Positions 42,838 through 52,445 of a stretch of DNA of 64,000 nucleotides are shown piece by piece. Each line of letters begins with the position of its first letter. Position 1 is the stretch's first letter. The notes under the pieces are model-generated. The model ran no database searches and was not told where the DNA came from. It saw nothing but the letters and a program-made list of their open reading frames with translations. A program made the position numbers and the translations under genes. The stretch is from TMED27 sp041397865 (lineage in GTDB: Bacteria > Pseudomonadota > Alphaproteobacteria > Micavibrionales > Micavibrionaceae), in contig JAWKVT010000001.1 of the NCBI GenBank assembly GCA_041397865.1, positions 1,426,001-1,490,000 on the forward strand. Reading direction: 5' to 3'.

Positions 42838-43638
42838 ATGTTTACGTTAGCGCTAGTAGGCCGCCCCAATGTCGGCAAATCAACCCTGCTCAACGCCATC
42901 GTACAGGACCAGCGCGTCATGACCGGCCCCGAAGCGGGCATCACCCGCGACGCCATCGCCGTAGACTGGGACTATAAAGACCGCAAATTCAAACTGGTAG
43001 ACACCGCCGGAATGCGTCGCAAATCAAAAGTCCAGAACAATATCGAGAAAATGAGCGTCGAAGATTCCATGCGCGCCATTCGCCTCGCCCAACTCGTCAT
43101 ACTCGTCATCGACGGCAATGCCATCTTCGAAAAACAAGACCTCCAGATCGCCGAACATATCATCAATGAAGGACGCGCCCTCGTCGTCGCCGTCAATAAA
43201 TGGGATGCGGTAAAAGACCGCGAAGACGCGCTCGAAGAACTCGACCACAAAATGAAAACCTCACTCGCCCAACTCAAGGACATCCCCTACCAGACTGTCT
43301 CGGCCCTGAACGGCAAAAACATGAACAAACTTCTCGACCGCGCTCTTTGGACCTACGAACTATGGAACATCCGCATCAAAACCGCAGGCCTCAATAAATG
43401 GCTCGCCAAAATGGAAAGTCAAAATCCGGCCCCGCTTATTTCAGGCCGCCAAAACCGCCTCAAATACATCACTCAAATCAAAACCCGCCCCCCCACATTC
43501 GCCCTGTGGGTGTCCCGGCCTGAAAAACTGCCGGAAAGCCATAAACGCTTTATCATCAACGGCCTGCGCCGCGACTATAAAATTCCCGGCGTCCCCATCC
43601 GCCTCCTTGTCAGAAAATCCAAAAACCCTTATGCGTAA
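42838..43638 (+). CDS. der: GTPase Der with a single GTPase domain
   Basis: 266 residues. Der (EngA) normally has two tandem GTPase domains and a KH-like tail, about 440-480 residues. Here one GTPase domain is present: G1 GRPNVGKS (8-15), G3 DTAG (55-58), G4 NKWD (120-123), then the C-terminal KH-like domain. The opening MFTLALVGRPNVGKST looks like the start of domain 1, but from there on (RVMTGPEAGITRDAI, EKMSVEDSMRAIR) it is domain 2. This is what recombination between the two P-loop coding stretches would leave. Ribosome biogenesis function may be altered. Context bamB-der confirms identity. Confidence 0.88.
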   Translation: MFTLALVGRPNVGKSTLLNAIVQDQRVMTGPEAGITRDAIAVDWDYKDRKFKLVDTAGMRRKSKVQNNIEKMSVEDSMRAIRLAQLVILVIDGNAIFEKQDLQIAEHIINEGRALVVAVNKWDAVKDREDALEELDHKMKTSLAQLKDIPYQTVSALNGKNMNKLLDRALWTYELWNIRIKTAGLNKWLAKMESQNPAPLISGRQNRLKYITQIKTRPPTFALWVSRPEKLPESHKRFIINGLRRDYKIPGVPIRLLVRKSKNPYA

Positions 43639-43646
43639 AGCAAAGG

Positions 43647-44225
43647 CTATATCGCCGTATGCACAAACGTATCGCGGACAAACTCAATCACATCAAAACC
43701 CGTCTGATCGATAAACAAAAAGCTCACCGCAATAAACCCGCCCATTTCCCACGGTATACGCAAGGCATGCGTCAAAATAAATCCGCTGTAAACATAGCTC
43801 AAAAGCGTAATAAAAATAGCATAACTCTCAAACTGCTCCAGCGGAGCCCCCATTCCCATCAAAATAAAAATCGGGGCGATCAGCGCCAAAAGCGCGATTT
43901 CAAACCAGTTCTGCACAATGATGTACTGATACAAAAACTCCAGCCTGTTAACCTTCTTGCAAAAGAAAAACACCAGCAACAAAGACAGCGCATAAACAAC
44001 GACAATACGCAAACCGTGTGCAACAAACAAAAACCACGGTGAATACCCCCCATCGGAAAGTACAACCGTCGCCATAAGCGCCAGCGGAAACGCAAGAAGC
44101 GGCCAGAAAAACGACCTGAAAACATCATGAAGACTAACGGAAAACCGCTCAACACCGGCTTTCATAAACAAGGAAATCTCAAAAACACCCAGCAAATTTT
44201 GCTTAAAACTTTGATCTTTAAACAC
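43647..44225 (-). CDS. Membrane protein, YIP1-like, unknown
   Basis: 192 residues with about five hydrophobic segments, a size and pattern like YIP1/DUF-type inner-membrane proteins. Converges on der with 8 bp between. Function not recognisable from sequence. Confidence 0.6.
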   Translation of the reverse strand: MFKDQSFKQNLLGVFEISLFMKAGVERFSVSLHDVFRSFFWPLLAFPLALMATVVLSDGGYSPWFLFVAHGLRIVVVYALSLLLVFFFCKKVNRLEFLYQYIIVQNWFEIALLALIAPIFILMGMGAPLEQFESYAIFITLLSYVYSGFILTHALRIPWEMGGFIAVSFLFIDQTGFDVIEFVRDTFVHTAI

Positions 44226-44398
44226 AATGCCACCCCATAATTTAATTGCTCACTCACTACATTATATCCAAAAAACAAACTCTATGACAAATAATACATG
44301 CCCAAAATCCACCGGCACCGGCCTTCCGGCTTGTCATGAACATAAAAACCCCTTATGCATGATAAGGAAATAAGAAGTGAAACAAAGGAGAGCATGCC

Positions 44399-45244
44399 AT
44401 GGATATTGGAACAGAAACCGAGTTCGTAACCCTCATCACCTATTGGGGCATACGCCTGCTCACCGCCGCCGCCATTATGATTGCCGGATGGGTCATCGGC
44501 AAATGGACCGGTCAGCGCGTCAAAAACATAAAAAAACTTGACGACACCTTAAAAACCTTCCTCGGCGGCCTCACAAAATACGCCATCCTTGCTATTGCCT
44601 TCGTCGCCGTTCTCGGCCAGCTCGGCGTACAAACCGCCTCCCTGCTCGCCGTCCTCGGCGCCGCGGGCCTGGCTATCGGCCTCGCTCTGCAAGGCACGCT
44701 CTCAAACGTCGCCGCCGGGGTCATGCTCCTCATCCTGCGCCCGTTCAATGTCGGTGACTATATCGAAACCGGCAACATCAAAGGCACAGTGAAAGCCCTG
44801 AGCCTGTTTGGAACCGAATTCGCAACCGTCGATAACGTCCACATCTTCGCTCCCAACAGCCAGATCTGGAACGCTGAAATTTTCAACTTCTCCCGTAACA
44901 AACAGCGCCGCATTGATCTTGTAAACGGCATCAGCTACGGCGATGACATTGACAAAGCCCTCAAAACCATCGAAAAAACCGTCTCCAAAGATAAACGCCT
45001 AATCTCAACAAAAGGCAAGGAACCGCTCTATTTCGTCGGGGCACTTGGCGATTCTTCGGTCAACATCACCGCCCGTTTCTGGGTAGATAACTCCGATTAC
45101 TGGGCTGTCAAATGGGACCTGACCAAAGCGGTAAAAGAAGCCCTCGATAAAGACGGCATCACCATCCCCTTCCCGACCCGGACACTGGAATTTTCAAAAG
45201 AAAGCGCCGAAGCGCTCTCCAGCGCCAACAAAAAAGCCGCATAA
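44399..45244 (+). CDS. mscS: Small-conductance mechanosensitive channel
   Basis: 281 residues. Three membrane segments with the pore helix VLGAAGLAIGLALQGTLSNVAAGVMLLILRPFNVGDYIE, then the beta and alpha/beta cytoplasmic cage domain. The Gly/Ala packing pattern and length match MscS. Releases solutes during osmotic downshock. The GDPD gene converges on it, ending 8 bp away. Confidence 0.93.
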   Translation: MDIGTETEFVTLITYWGIRLLTAAAIMIAGWVIGKWTGQRVKNIKKLDDTLKTFLGGLTKYAILAIAFVAVLGQLGVQTASLLAVLGAAGLAIGLALQGTLSNVAAGVMLLILRPFNVGDYIETGNIKGTVKALSLFGTEFATVDNVHIFAPNSQIWNAEIFNFSRNKQRRIDLVNGISYGDDIDKALKTIEKTVSKDKRLISTKGKEPLYFVGALGDSSVNITARFWVDNSDYWAVKWDLTKAVKEALDKDGITIPFPTRTLEFSKESAEALSSANKKAA

Positions 45245-45251
45245 AAACACG

Positions 45252-46004
45252 TTAAAACGTATTGGCCAAGATCTCAGCCCGCGCAGAATCCAGCGCGGGC
45301 TTGTTATCAACAATCAAACCGACATCATTTAACAAAATCCCTGTAACACGAGGATTCTTATATATTACAGATAACCGCTCTTGCGTACTCTTCCCGGTAA
45401 TCCCCAGCATCTTCGTCATAACCCAAATACGCCCTTGGGGAAGCACGCCTTTCTCACCATCAACATTCAAACGAGGCACATTCTTTTCCCAAACGCGGAA
45501 AATATCGCCCTGACGATTAAAAAACTCACGCATATCCTTATAAGGTAAAAACCCGAGTGTTTTCGCAGGCCCGCGATGCTCCATCTGCGCCATATTCCTA
45601 ACACCCAGAATAATCTGCGCCGTATCAACATTGCTTTTTCCAACCTGATCCAAAACGCGCCGGGGAAACTGCGGCTCTCGAACTTTGAGATCGCACAAAA
45701 TGCGAATATCCTGACCCCGAACAAAATCCAGTAAATCCGAAAAAGGAACATAACCAAGCTTTTCAAGAGTTTGAGACGTCGAACCCGAAACAAAAGGATT
45801 CGTAAAAGGGTTGCGCGGAACAGAACTCACATGAAACGGATAATGCGCACAAAGCAAAACCCCGTCACATGATTCCCGAAGATCTGTTTCTACCGCATCA
45901 ACACCAGCCTCCAAAGCCGCTCTAAAAGCCCACATAGAATTCCCCGCGTGCCGGGATGAAAACCCCCTATGCCCGATAATGCTGACTTTTTCATTCTTAC
46001 GCAT
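45252..46004 (-). CDS. Glycerophosphodiester phosphodiesterase-like protein
   Basis: 250 residues of the GDPD TIM barrel: GHRG (residues 11-14), then DAVETDLR with E39 and D41, and H54 as the general acid. The Glu of the usual PENT motif is replaced: the segment reads HAGNSMWAF, with Gly at 21. That residue is normally a metal ligand, so activity may be weakened or the metal site is rearranged. No signal peptide. Substrate unknown. Confidence 0.75.
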   Translation of the reverse strand: MRKNEKVSIIGHRGFSSRHAGNSMWAFRAALEAGVDAVETDLRESCDGVLLCAHYPFHVSSVPRNPFTNPFVSGSTSQTLEKLGYVPFSDLLDFVRGQDIRILCDLKVREPQFPRRVLDQVGKSNVDTAQIILGVRNMAQMEHRGPAKTLGFLPYKDMREFFNRQGDIFRVWEKNVPRLNVDGEKGVLPQGRIWVMTKMLGITGKSTQERLSVIYKNPRVTGILLNDVGLIVDNKPALDSARAEILANTF

Positions 46005-46066
46005 ACCAGAAACTCATTTTTAAACATTCGTAAAAACAACAAAAATATATGTAAATATTTTTTAAT

Positions 46067-46092
46067 ATACTCGTTTCAGTTAAGAACGAAGG
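46067..46092. repeat. TATAGTC-type half-element, second copy
   Basis: Reads ATACTCGTTTCAGTTAAG, then AACGAAGG, matching the left part of the palindrome at 55017. Lies between the GDPD-like gene and purF. Confidence 0.6.
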
Positions 46093-46125
46093 CAGAGTGC
46101 GATAATAACTATATACAAGCAGAAG

Positions 46126-47661
46126 CTAAAACCCCTCATGCACATCGACAAGCGCACCCGCGCCGCCGCCGTCATGTCCGTCATGATTTTTCTTCACACC
46201 ATCGCTTCGGCTTTGCTTAAGGTGGTCCAGATACGCCTCATCAACATCATCCGTAATATAATGCCCGTCAAAAACCGAACAATCGAATTTGCGGCTCGGG
46301 TCCGGCTCATCACTCGGAATCACCGCTTGGATCAACGCATCCAAATCCTGATAGACTAGCCAATCTGCGCCAATCTCGGCGCAAACCTCTTCATCCGTTT
46401 TCCCATGCGCCACCAGCTCCGACTTCACCGGCATATCAATCCCGTAAACATTCGGATAACGGATCGGCGGCGCGGCGGAAGCAAAATACACCTTCTTCGC
46501 CCCGGCCTGACGCGCCATGTCGATAATCTGCTGCGAAGTCGTCCCGCGCACAATCGAATCATCCACCAGCAAAACATTCCGGTCCTGAAATTCCAGACCG
46601 ATCGGATTAAGCTTCTGCTTCACCGACTTTTCGCGCTGCTCTTGCCCCGGCATAATAAACGTACGGCCAATGTACCTGTTCTTGATAAACCCTTCGCGGA
46701 ACTTCACCCCCAAACGTACAGCCAGTTCCATCGCCGCAGGACGGCTCGATTCCGGAATGGGTATCACCACATCAATATCGTGATCGGGATGTTCGCGTAA
46801 AATTTTCTCGGCCAGATATTCGCCCATCCGTACGCGCGCCTTGTAAACCGAACTGCCCTCAATAATCGAATCGGGCCGCGCAAAATACACATGCTCGAAA
46901 ATACACGGCGTATGCTCTTTCCCCGGCCCCGCCGGAACATGACTGTGCAACACCCCGTCCGCATCGACATAAACCGCTTCTCCCGGGGCCAGATCGCGCA
47001 CAAACACAAACCCCAGCGCATCCAGCGCCACGCTTTCCGAGGCCATCATATACTCCACCCGCCCGTCATCCAGCTTCCGTTCCCCGTAAACCAGCGGGCG
47101 AATGCCGTGCGGATCGCGAAAAGCCAAAACACCATAGCCCGAGATCATCGCCACAACCGCATACGCCCCCCGGCACCGCTCATGCAAGCGGTCTACGGCT
47201 GCAAACACATCGCCTTTTTCCAGCCGGAGCTTATCCCCGACCTGAAGCTCATGCGCCAAAACATTCAACAACACTTCCGAATCCGAATTCGTATTCAAAT
47301 GCCGGTGATCCGACCGGAACAGCGCCTCGCTCAATTCTTTGTGATTGGTCAAATTCCCGTTATGCGCCAGAACAATCCCGTACGGCGAGTTCACATACAG
47401 CGGCTGGCTTTCCGCGCTGCTCGCGCTTCCCGCCGTCGGATAACGCACATGCCCGATTCCCGCATTACCTTTTAAATTACGCATATGCCGCGTATGAAAC
47501 ACATCACGCACCAAACCGTTACTCTTGCGCAAATAAAACTTCCCGCTCTCTTCGGTCACAATCCCCGCCGCATCCTGCCCGCGATGCTGCAAAACCGTCA
47601 GCGCATCGTAAAGCGCCTGATTAACCGGTGAATGCCCAAATAAACCGACTATACCGCACAT
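46126..47661 (-). CDS. purF: Amidophosphoribosyltransferase
   Basis: 511 residues. First committed step of purine synthesis, transferring ammonia from glutamine to PRPP. The start at 47661 gives MCGIVGLFG, so Cys2 is exposed as the N-terminal nucleophile of the glutaminase domain; starting three codons earlier would hide it. The phosphoribosyltransferase site is VLLVDDSIVRGTTSQ. The last ~25 residues are Gly/His/Asp-rich and beyond the usual end. cvpA precedes it 9 bp upstream. Confidence 0.96.
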   Translation of the reverse strand: MCGIVGLFGHSPVNQALYDALTVLQHRGQDAAGIVTEESGKFYLRKSNGLVRDVFHTRHMRNLKGNAGIGHVRYPTAGSASSAESQPLYVNSPYGIVLAHNGNLTNHKELSEALFRSDHRHLNTNSDSEVLLNVLAHELQVGDKLRLEKGDVFAAVDRLHERCRGAYAVVAMISGYGVLAFRDPHGIRPLVYGERKLDDGRVEYMMASESVALDALGFVFVRDLAPGEAVYVDADGVLHSHVPAGPGKEHTPCIFEHVYFARPDSIIEGSSVYKARVRMGEYLAEKILREHPDHDIDVVIPIPESSRPAAMELAVRLGVKFREGFIKNRYIGRTFIMPGQEQREKSVKQKLNPIGLEFQDRNVLLVDDSIVRGTTSQQIIDMARQAGAKKVYFASAAPPIRYPNVYGIDMPVKSELVAHGKTDEEVCAEIGADWLVYQDLDALIQAVIPSDEPDPSRKFDCSVFDGHYITDDVDEAYLDHLKQSRSDGVKKNHDGHDGGGAGALVDVHEGF

Positions 47662-47670
47662 GTCATACAC

Positions 47671-48429
47671 CTACTCATTCAAATGCCCCGCCTCATCTTC
47701 AAAAAGCCGGTCCATCTTATTACGAAACTCATCACTATACCCCTCGCTGCCCTCTTGCCCGGTATCGCCTTGCTCACCACCCCGGTCCGGGGAGGCATCA
47801 CCCCCCCGTCCATTCGCGCCATCCTCACGCTGCAAAAGGTTAATCTCCTCCAGCTTCTTGCGTGTCTGCGACGCCTCTTTCAAATCCTCGACGCCCTCTT
47901 CCATATCTTTAACAGCCGAAGAAGGAATAAAATCAGCCAGCGCCGCCGAGGTTTTTTCTAAATAAAAATGCGTCTTGCTGTCCTCAAACCATCCCGCCGT
48001 GGCTTCATCATCAATAAAAAGATGCACCGGAAGATACAGCAAACCAAGCAAAACAACCCCGCGCAAGATCCCGAATATGAACCCCAGCGTCCGGTCGACC
48101 GCCCCCAGCCCGATTGTCTTGGCCGACTCCGCCAAAAAATGGCTAAGAATGGACAACAGTATGACAACAATAATAAAAATAGACCCGTATGACAACGCAT
48201 CCGCCACAATGTCATAAGGCAAAATCCCGAATAAACGCTCCGGCTCTACCCCCTCCTCAACGCCCAGCCACCCGCGCATCACCGGCACCAGCAAAGGCCC
48301 GCCAAAATACGCCGCCGCCAGCCCGCCGACAACACCCGTAATCGTCAAAACCTCACGAATAAACCCGCGCAAAAATGCAATAAGAGCCGAAATCAGAAGA
48401 ACGACAAGAACAAGAATATCAACAATCAT
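47671..48429 (-). CDS. cvpA: CvpA family membrane protein
   Basis: 252 residues. Four hydrophobic segments in the first ~165 residues with the conserved GFIREVLTITGVVGG and VDRTLGFIFGILRG segments. The last ~80 residues are soluble and charged. Named for colicin V production; role unclear. In many alphaproteobacteria it lies between radA and purF, as here apart from the inserted genes. Confidence 0.9.
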   Translation of the reverse strand: MIVDILVLVVLLISALIAFLRGFIREVLTITGVVGGLAAAYFGGPLLVPVMRGWLGVEEGVEPERLFGILPYDIVADALSYGSIFIIVVILLSILSHFLAESAKTIGLGAVDRTLGFIFGILRGVVLLGLLYLPVHLFIDDEATAGWFEDSKTHFYLEKTSAALADFIPSSAVKDMEEGVEDLKEASQTRKKLEEINLLQREDGANGRGGDASPDRGGEQGDTGQEGSEGYSDEFRNKMDRLFEDEAGHLNE

Positions 48430-48695
48430 GCTTGTACCTTAGAAAGTTAAGCCCAATAGATAGGGAAAACACCCTGAAAAATCAAGGTTTAAAAGCAAAT
48501 CACCCTATAGATTCTCACCCTAGCCGCAAACACTCATTCATATAAACTTACCCCCCCACACTGATAAAATAACCGGATGGCAAACGACTGGTCAAACATA
48601 ACCGCCCCCGGCAACCCTACAATTCTGGATGATGCCCCTGGCTTAATAGAATTCACTTTCTGCCTCTTAGCGCTTGTCCTTTGGGCCGACACAAT

Positions 48696-49231
48696 ACTGA
48701 ACAACCCTCGCCTATAAGGCGAGGGGTTAGTTAGGGGTCGATTGTAAATCGACTGTCCTCTACCGGCTCCCCTTCTTGTTCCTCGATATATTTCTGGATC
48801 ATCTCATCTGTGATATTTCCGGAACTGATAGCGCAGTACCCACGCGCCCAGAAATGTCTGCCCCAGAACTGCTTGCGCAAATGCGCAAACTCAGAGAGTA
48901 AAATCCGCGAGCTTATGCCTTTGAGCCATTGCACGATCTGACTTATATTCTGCGTCGGACGATAGCCAATAAACATGTGCACATGATCGCTCGCGACCTT
49001 CCCGGTTATAATCTCAAGCTCGTGCTCCATGGCTATCTGGCGCAGAACATCTCTGGTGCGCACCGCCACCTCGCCTGTCATCACCCTCTTCCGGTACTTT
49101 GGAACCCAGATCAGGTGCACTTTTAAATCCGTCTTCGTGTGGCTGCCTATCGTATAACGTCGCATAGCGACAGGTATAAACTTCTCTTCGCCTGAAGGCG
49201 AGGGATTTTAACCATCCCCGATGGGGACATT
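48696..49231 (-). mobile_element. IS200/IS605-type element, copy 2
   Basis: Same 536-bp sequence as copies 1 and 3. Because the host reading frame is seamless across 48695/49232, this copy fixes the element ends to within a few bases. Confidence 0.93.
48731..49165 (-). CDS. tnpA: IS200/IS605-family transposase TnpA, copy 2
   Basis: Identical in sequence to copy 1: 144 residues, HUH pair at 61-63, Tyr126. Antisense to the gene it splits. Confidence 0.95.
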   Translation of the reverse strand: MRRYTIGSHTKTDLKVHLIWVPKYRKRVMTGEVAVRTRDVLRQIAMEHELEIITGKVASDHVHMFIGYRPTQNISQIVQWLKGISSRILLSEFAHLRKQFWGRHFWARGYCAISSGNITDEMIQKYIEEQEGEPVEDSRFTIDP

Positions 49232-49841
49232 AACACTCATCCAAGGAAAAACAGGCGCATACGACTACAAACCATTCCGCCGCAAAACTCTCATCATTTT
49301 CGGACGAATATGCATAGCACTCCCAATCATATTATTCCTTTTAGCCCCATACAAACTCGCAAACTACGAAACCCTTGCATCGGCAATCTTTCTTTTCTGC
49401 CCTTCCATGTCCTTACTATACGTCTTTGTCAAAAAATACAGCTATATAAAAGCGCTAGTCAGCGGATTCATTCTCGAACCCCTCAAAATTATTATGACAT
49501 GCGTTGCAACAACCATCACGTTTATAACAATAGTGCTGCTCTCTTACTTTATAGGCCACCTATACCTTCTCTTCCTTCCCTTCATTTGGTTAACCTCTCT
49601 ACTTGGGCTGCTTGCTTTCAACAAAGACAAGTCCTATAGGCAAAATCTCTATGCCTCACGATGCTCGCTCATAAAAATATTCCTGATGTCCTGCCTCTTA
49701 TTTGCAATGCCTGTAATTCTTGAATTAATACTCTAATCAAAACCGTCTTTTTGCCCCCACACCCTCTTACGATAATCCAACTAAAATTATCCCGCACCCC
49801 CCTCCACTTCCTCCGTACGCTCCGTGGTTCAAAAACCGCCA

Positions 49842-51266
49842 TCACACAGCCACCGCCTTCGGCGGCGCGTTCACGCTAAACAAATCGCTAAGCACCTGCA
49901 CATGATCAATCTCGTTCACGCGAATGTCGTTCCCTGCCACCTTCTTCTTCGCCCCGCCACCCTGGTCATCTTTCTTCTTAACCACCGGAATAACCGCCTC
50001 GCGAAAACCCAGTTTCCCCGCCTCTTTCAGCCGCAGATCCGGCTGCGCCACCTGCCGCACTTCTCCGGCCAGCCCCACCTCGCCAAAAAACACTGTCTCC
50101 GGCGGCAAGGGATTATTCTGCAAAGCGCTAATCAGCGCCGCCGCCACGGCCAGATCCGCGGCGGGTTCACTGATCCGGATTCCCCCGGCAATGTTCAGGA
50201 AAATATCGCAACCCGAAATCTGCACCCCCACCCGCGTCTCCAGCACCGCCACAATCATCGCCAACCGGTTCGGGTCCCAACCAATAACACTGCGCCGCGG
50301 GCTGGCCAGCGAAGACGGCGCCACCAAAGCCTGCACCTCCACCAGCATGGGCCGCGACCCTTCCAGCGCCGCCAGAACCGCACTCCCCGCCACGTCCTGA
50401 TTCCGCTGCGAGAGAAAAATCTCCGACGGATTTTCAACTTCAACCAGCCCCGCACCCGCCATTTCAAACACGCCGATCTCATCGGTCGGCCCGAAACGGT
50501 TCTTCACGCTACGTAAAATTCTGAACTGATGCGACCGGTCCCCTTCAAAATACAAAACCGTATCCACCATATGCTCAAGCACACGCGGCCCCGCAATCTG
50601 CCCGTCTTTGGTCACATGCCCGACAAAAATCACCGCCATATTTTTCGCCTTCGCATGGCGAATAATTTCCTGCGCCGATGTGCGCACCTGCGTCACCGTC
50701 CCCGGCGCGGATTCAACATTGTCGATATACATCGTTTGAATGGAATCAATCACCAGCAAATCAACTGGCACGCCCCCACCTTCTACGGAAGTCAAAATAT
50801 CACGCACATTCGTAGCGCTGGCCAGCTCCACCGGCGCTTCGGCCAGATCCAACCTCTGCGCACGCATCCGCACCTGATCCACCGCCTCCTCACCGGAAAC
50901 ATACACGCATCGCCGCCCCTTCCGCGCCAGCGCACACACAGCCTGCAACAACAATGTCGATTTCCCGATCCCCGGATCACCGCCGATCAACGTCGCACTC
51001 CCCGGCACCAGCCCCCCGCCGGTCGTGCGGTCAAACTCCTCAATCCCCGAGACATGCCGCGCATATTCCGTCCGGCCCGGATCATTCAGCGAAACAAAAT
51101 CCAGCCGCCGCCCCTTCTTGCTCCCGTTCATCCCCTTGGGGATAGACGCCTCCACCGTTTCTTGCGTAATCGTATTCCACGCCTCACAAGCCTCGCACTT
51201 CCCCGCCCAGCGGCTGCTCACCGCCCCGCAGGACTGACACACATAAGATGTTTTCGCCTTCGCCAT
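49842..51266 (-). CDS. radA: DNA repair protein RadA
   Basis: 474 residues. N-terminal zinc finger (CQSCGAVSSRWAGKCEAC), RecA-like ATPase with Walker A GGDPGIGKST at about 94, the KNRFG motif, and a C-terminal Lon-like domain with YGE-type FFGEVGLAGEVR. Branch migration in recombinational repair. Normal length. Confidence 0.96.
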   Translation of the reverse strand: MAKAKTSYVCQSCGAVSSRWAGKCEACEAWNTITQETVEASIPKGMNGSKKGRRLDFVSLNDPGRTEYARHVSGIEEFDRTTGGGLVPGSATLIGGDPGIGKSTLLLQAVCALARKGRRCVYVSGEEAVDQVRMRAQRLDLAEAPVELASATNVRDILTSVEGGGVPVDLLVIDSIQTMYIDNVESAPGTVTQVRTSAQEIIRHAKAKNMAVIFVGHVTKDGQIAGPRVLEHMVDTVLYFEGDRSHQFRILRSVKNRFGPTDEIGVFEMAGAGLVEVENPSEIFLSQRNQDVAGSAVLAALEGSRPMLVEVQALVAPSSLASPRRSVIGWDPNRLAMIVAVLETRVGVQISGCDIFLNIAGGIRISEPAADLAVAAALISALQNNPLPPETVFFGEVGLAGEVRQVAQPDLRLKEAGKLGFREAVIPVVKKKDDQGGGAKKKVAGNDIRVNEIDHVQVLSDLFSVNAPPKAVAV

Positions 51267-51324
51267 AATGATTCCTCTTAAGAATCACCCTAACGCAAAA
51301 ACAAGAACAAATAAAGAACAAAAT

Positions 51325-51831
51325 TCACGTGGGAGGATTGAGCTTATTTTGCGGCGAAAACACAGACGCTTGTAGATTCGGCATCTGATGATATTGACCA
51401 AGCGACATTTGAAGATGCCTAACTGCACGTATAATCTCTTGCTCATGCGCCTGAGGGTCTGAAATCATCGCCTTAACGTTCCGGCACGCCCTGGCAAAAC
51501 ACGCCTTCACCATCTTACCCGTATCCGGCGGATTATACCTCCCTTGCGAAGACTCTAAATCACCCTCAAGATGATTATAAGATTCCAAGGTTCTCATCAC
51601 ATACTCATTTAAAACATCCCTGATTTCGCCAACAGCCGCTTCCCCTATAACTGGCACCCCTCGAGCATCAGGCTCTTGAACAAGCAACAATCCGGTAATA
51701 GTCTGCACGGCATTTTCGTCTCTCATCCCTTGGTTAGAATCAAAAAAGCTTACAGAATCATCACCCGCCGCATCCTGCAGCGCGGATACCAACCAATCTC
51801 TATTTACAAAACCAACCAGATCATTTGCCAT
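51325..51831 (-). CDS. Orphan protein, 168 residues
   Basis: Not recognised. Soluble, helical, with cysteines in the segment KACFARACRNVK. AT-rich relative to radA. Downstream of the MarR-controlled redox operon on the same strand, 41 bp beyond it, so it may be its last gene. Confidence 0.55.
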   Translation of the reverse strand: MANDLVGFVNRDWLVSALQDAAGDDSVSFFDSNQGMRDENAVQTITGLLLVQEPDARGVPVIGEAAVGEIRDVLNEYVMRTLESYNHLEGDLESSQGRYNPPDTGKMVKACFARACRNVKAMISDPQAHEQEIIRAVRHLQMSLGQYHQMPNLQASVFSPQNKLNPPT

Positions 51832-51872
51832 GAATGCCTTTATACAGCACGAATTAAATTATGGCAATACAG

Positions 51873-52436
51873 TCATCCGCCGCCTTCACACCCTTGCCCC
51901 GGAATGCAGACCCCGGCCTCTCCGCCGCGCCCGCCCGCAAGCGAAGAATCCCCCGCCCCCTCTTCGCGAATAAGAGCCATAAGCTCCGCGCCCAAAACCA
52001 TATCATGCTCATGCCCCATTTTTTGTTTGCGCAAACGCCCCTGCCGGTCAATCAGCAGCAGCGTCGGCGTGCCGCCCATATTATATAAGCGCATAGTTTG
52101 GGGAATCGGGTCTTTATCATCCCCCGAAGGCGTATCAATCCCGATGGGAAATGTAAGATTATACTCGTGCGCAAACGCTTTAAGCGCCTCCTCGCCCATG
52201 GCAATATGATGCTCAAAAACGGTATGCAAGCCGACCACCGCCACGTCCTCCCCGCCAAACAGGGCATGAACCCGCCGGGCCTGAGGAATGGAATGCTCCA
52301 CACATCCGGGGCAAAGCATTTGAAAAGCAAACGCCGCAATGACCTTTCCACGCAACGACTGAACACAGATATCCTCATCCGTGTTCAGCCACTTGCGAAT
52401 AACCCACTCTGGCGCTTGCCTCAGTTCAGGTGACAT
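51873..52436 (-). CDS. Thioredoxin-fold redoxin (CPGC)
   Basis: 187 residues. Redox motif CPGC at about residues 42-45 within FAFQMLCPGCVEHSIPQ, cis-Pro in GGTPTLLLID. The C-terminal ~25 residues are Gly-rich with CIPGQGC. Cytoplasmic by lack of signal. Likely a disulfide reductase or peroxiredoxin-like protein in the MarR operon. Confidence 0.83.
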   Translation of the reverse strand: MSPELRQAPEWVIRKWLNTDEDICVQSLRGKVIAAFAFQMLCPGCVEHSIPQARRVHALFGGEDVAVVGLHTVFEHHIAMGEEALKAFAHEYNLTFPIGIDTPSGDDKDPIPQTMRLYNMGGTPTLLLIDRQGRLRKQKMGHEHDMVLGAELMALIREEGAGDSSLAGGRGGEAGVCIPGQGCEGGG

Positions 52437-52445
52437 GCCGCGCGC

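Larger units (their letters stand above)
48577..49736 (+). pseudogene. Membrane-protein gene split by an IS200-like element
   Basis: The ATG at 48577 opens a frame (MANDWSNITAPGNP) that runs to 48695, the left edge of IS copy 2. Joining 48695 to 49232 continues the same frame (ADTI then TLIQGKTGAYDYKPF) to a stop at 49736, giving 207 residues with about five hydrophobic segments. No bases are lost or duplicated. With the IS present the frame ends in the element shortly after 48695. The 3' part could still be read from an ATG within the element at 49221. Family not recognised; AT-rich. It separates radA from cvpA. Confidence 0.85.
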
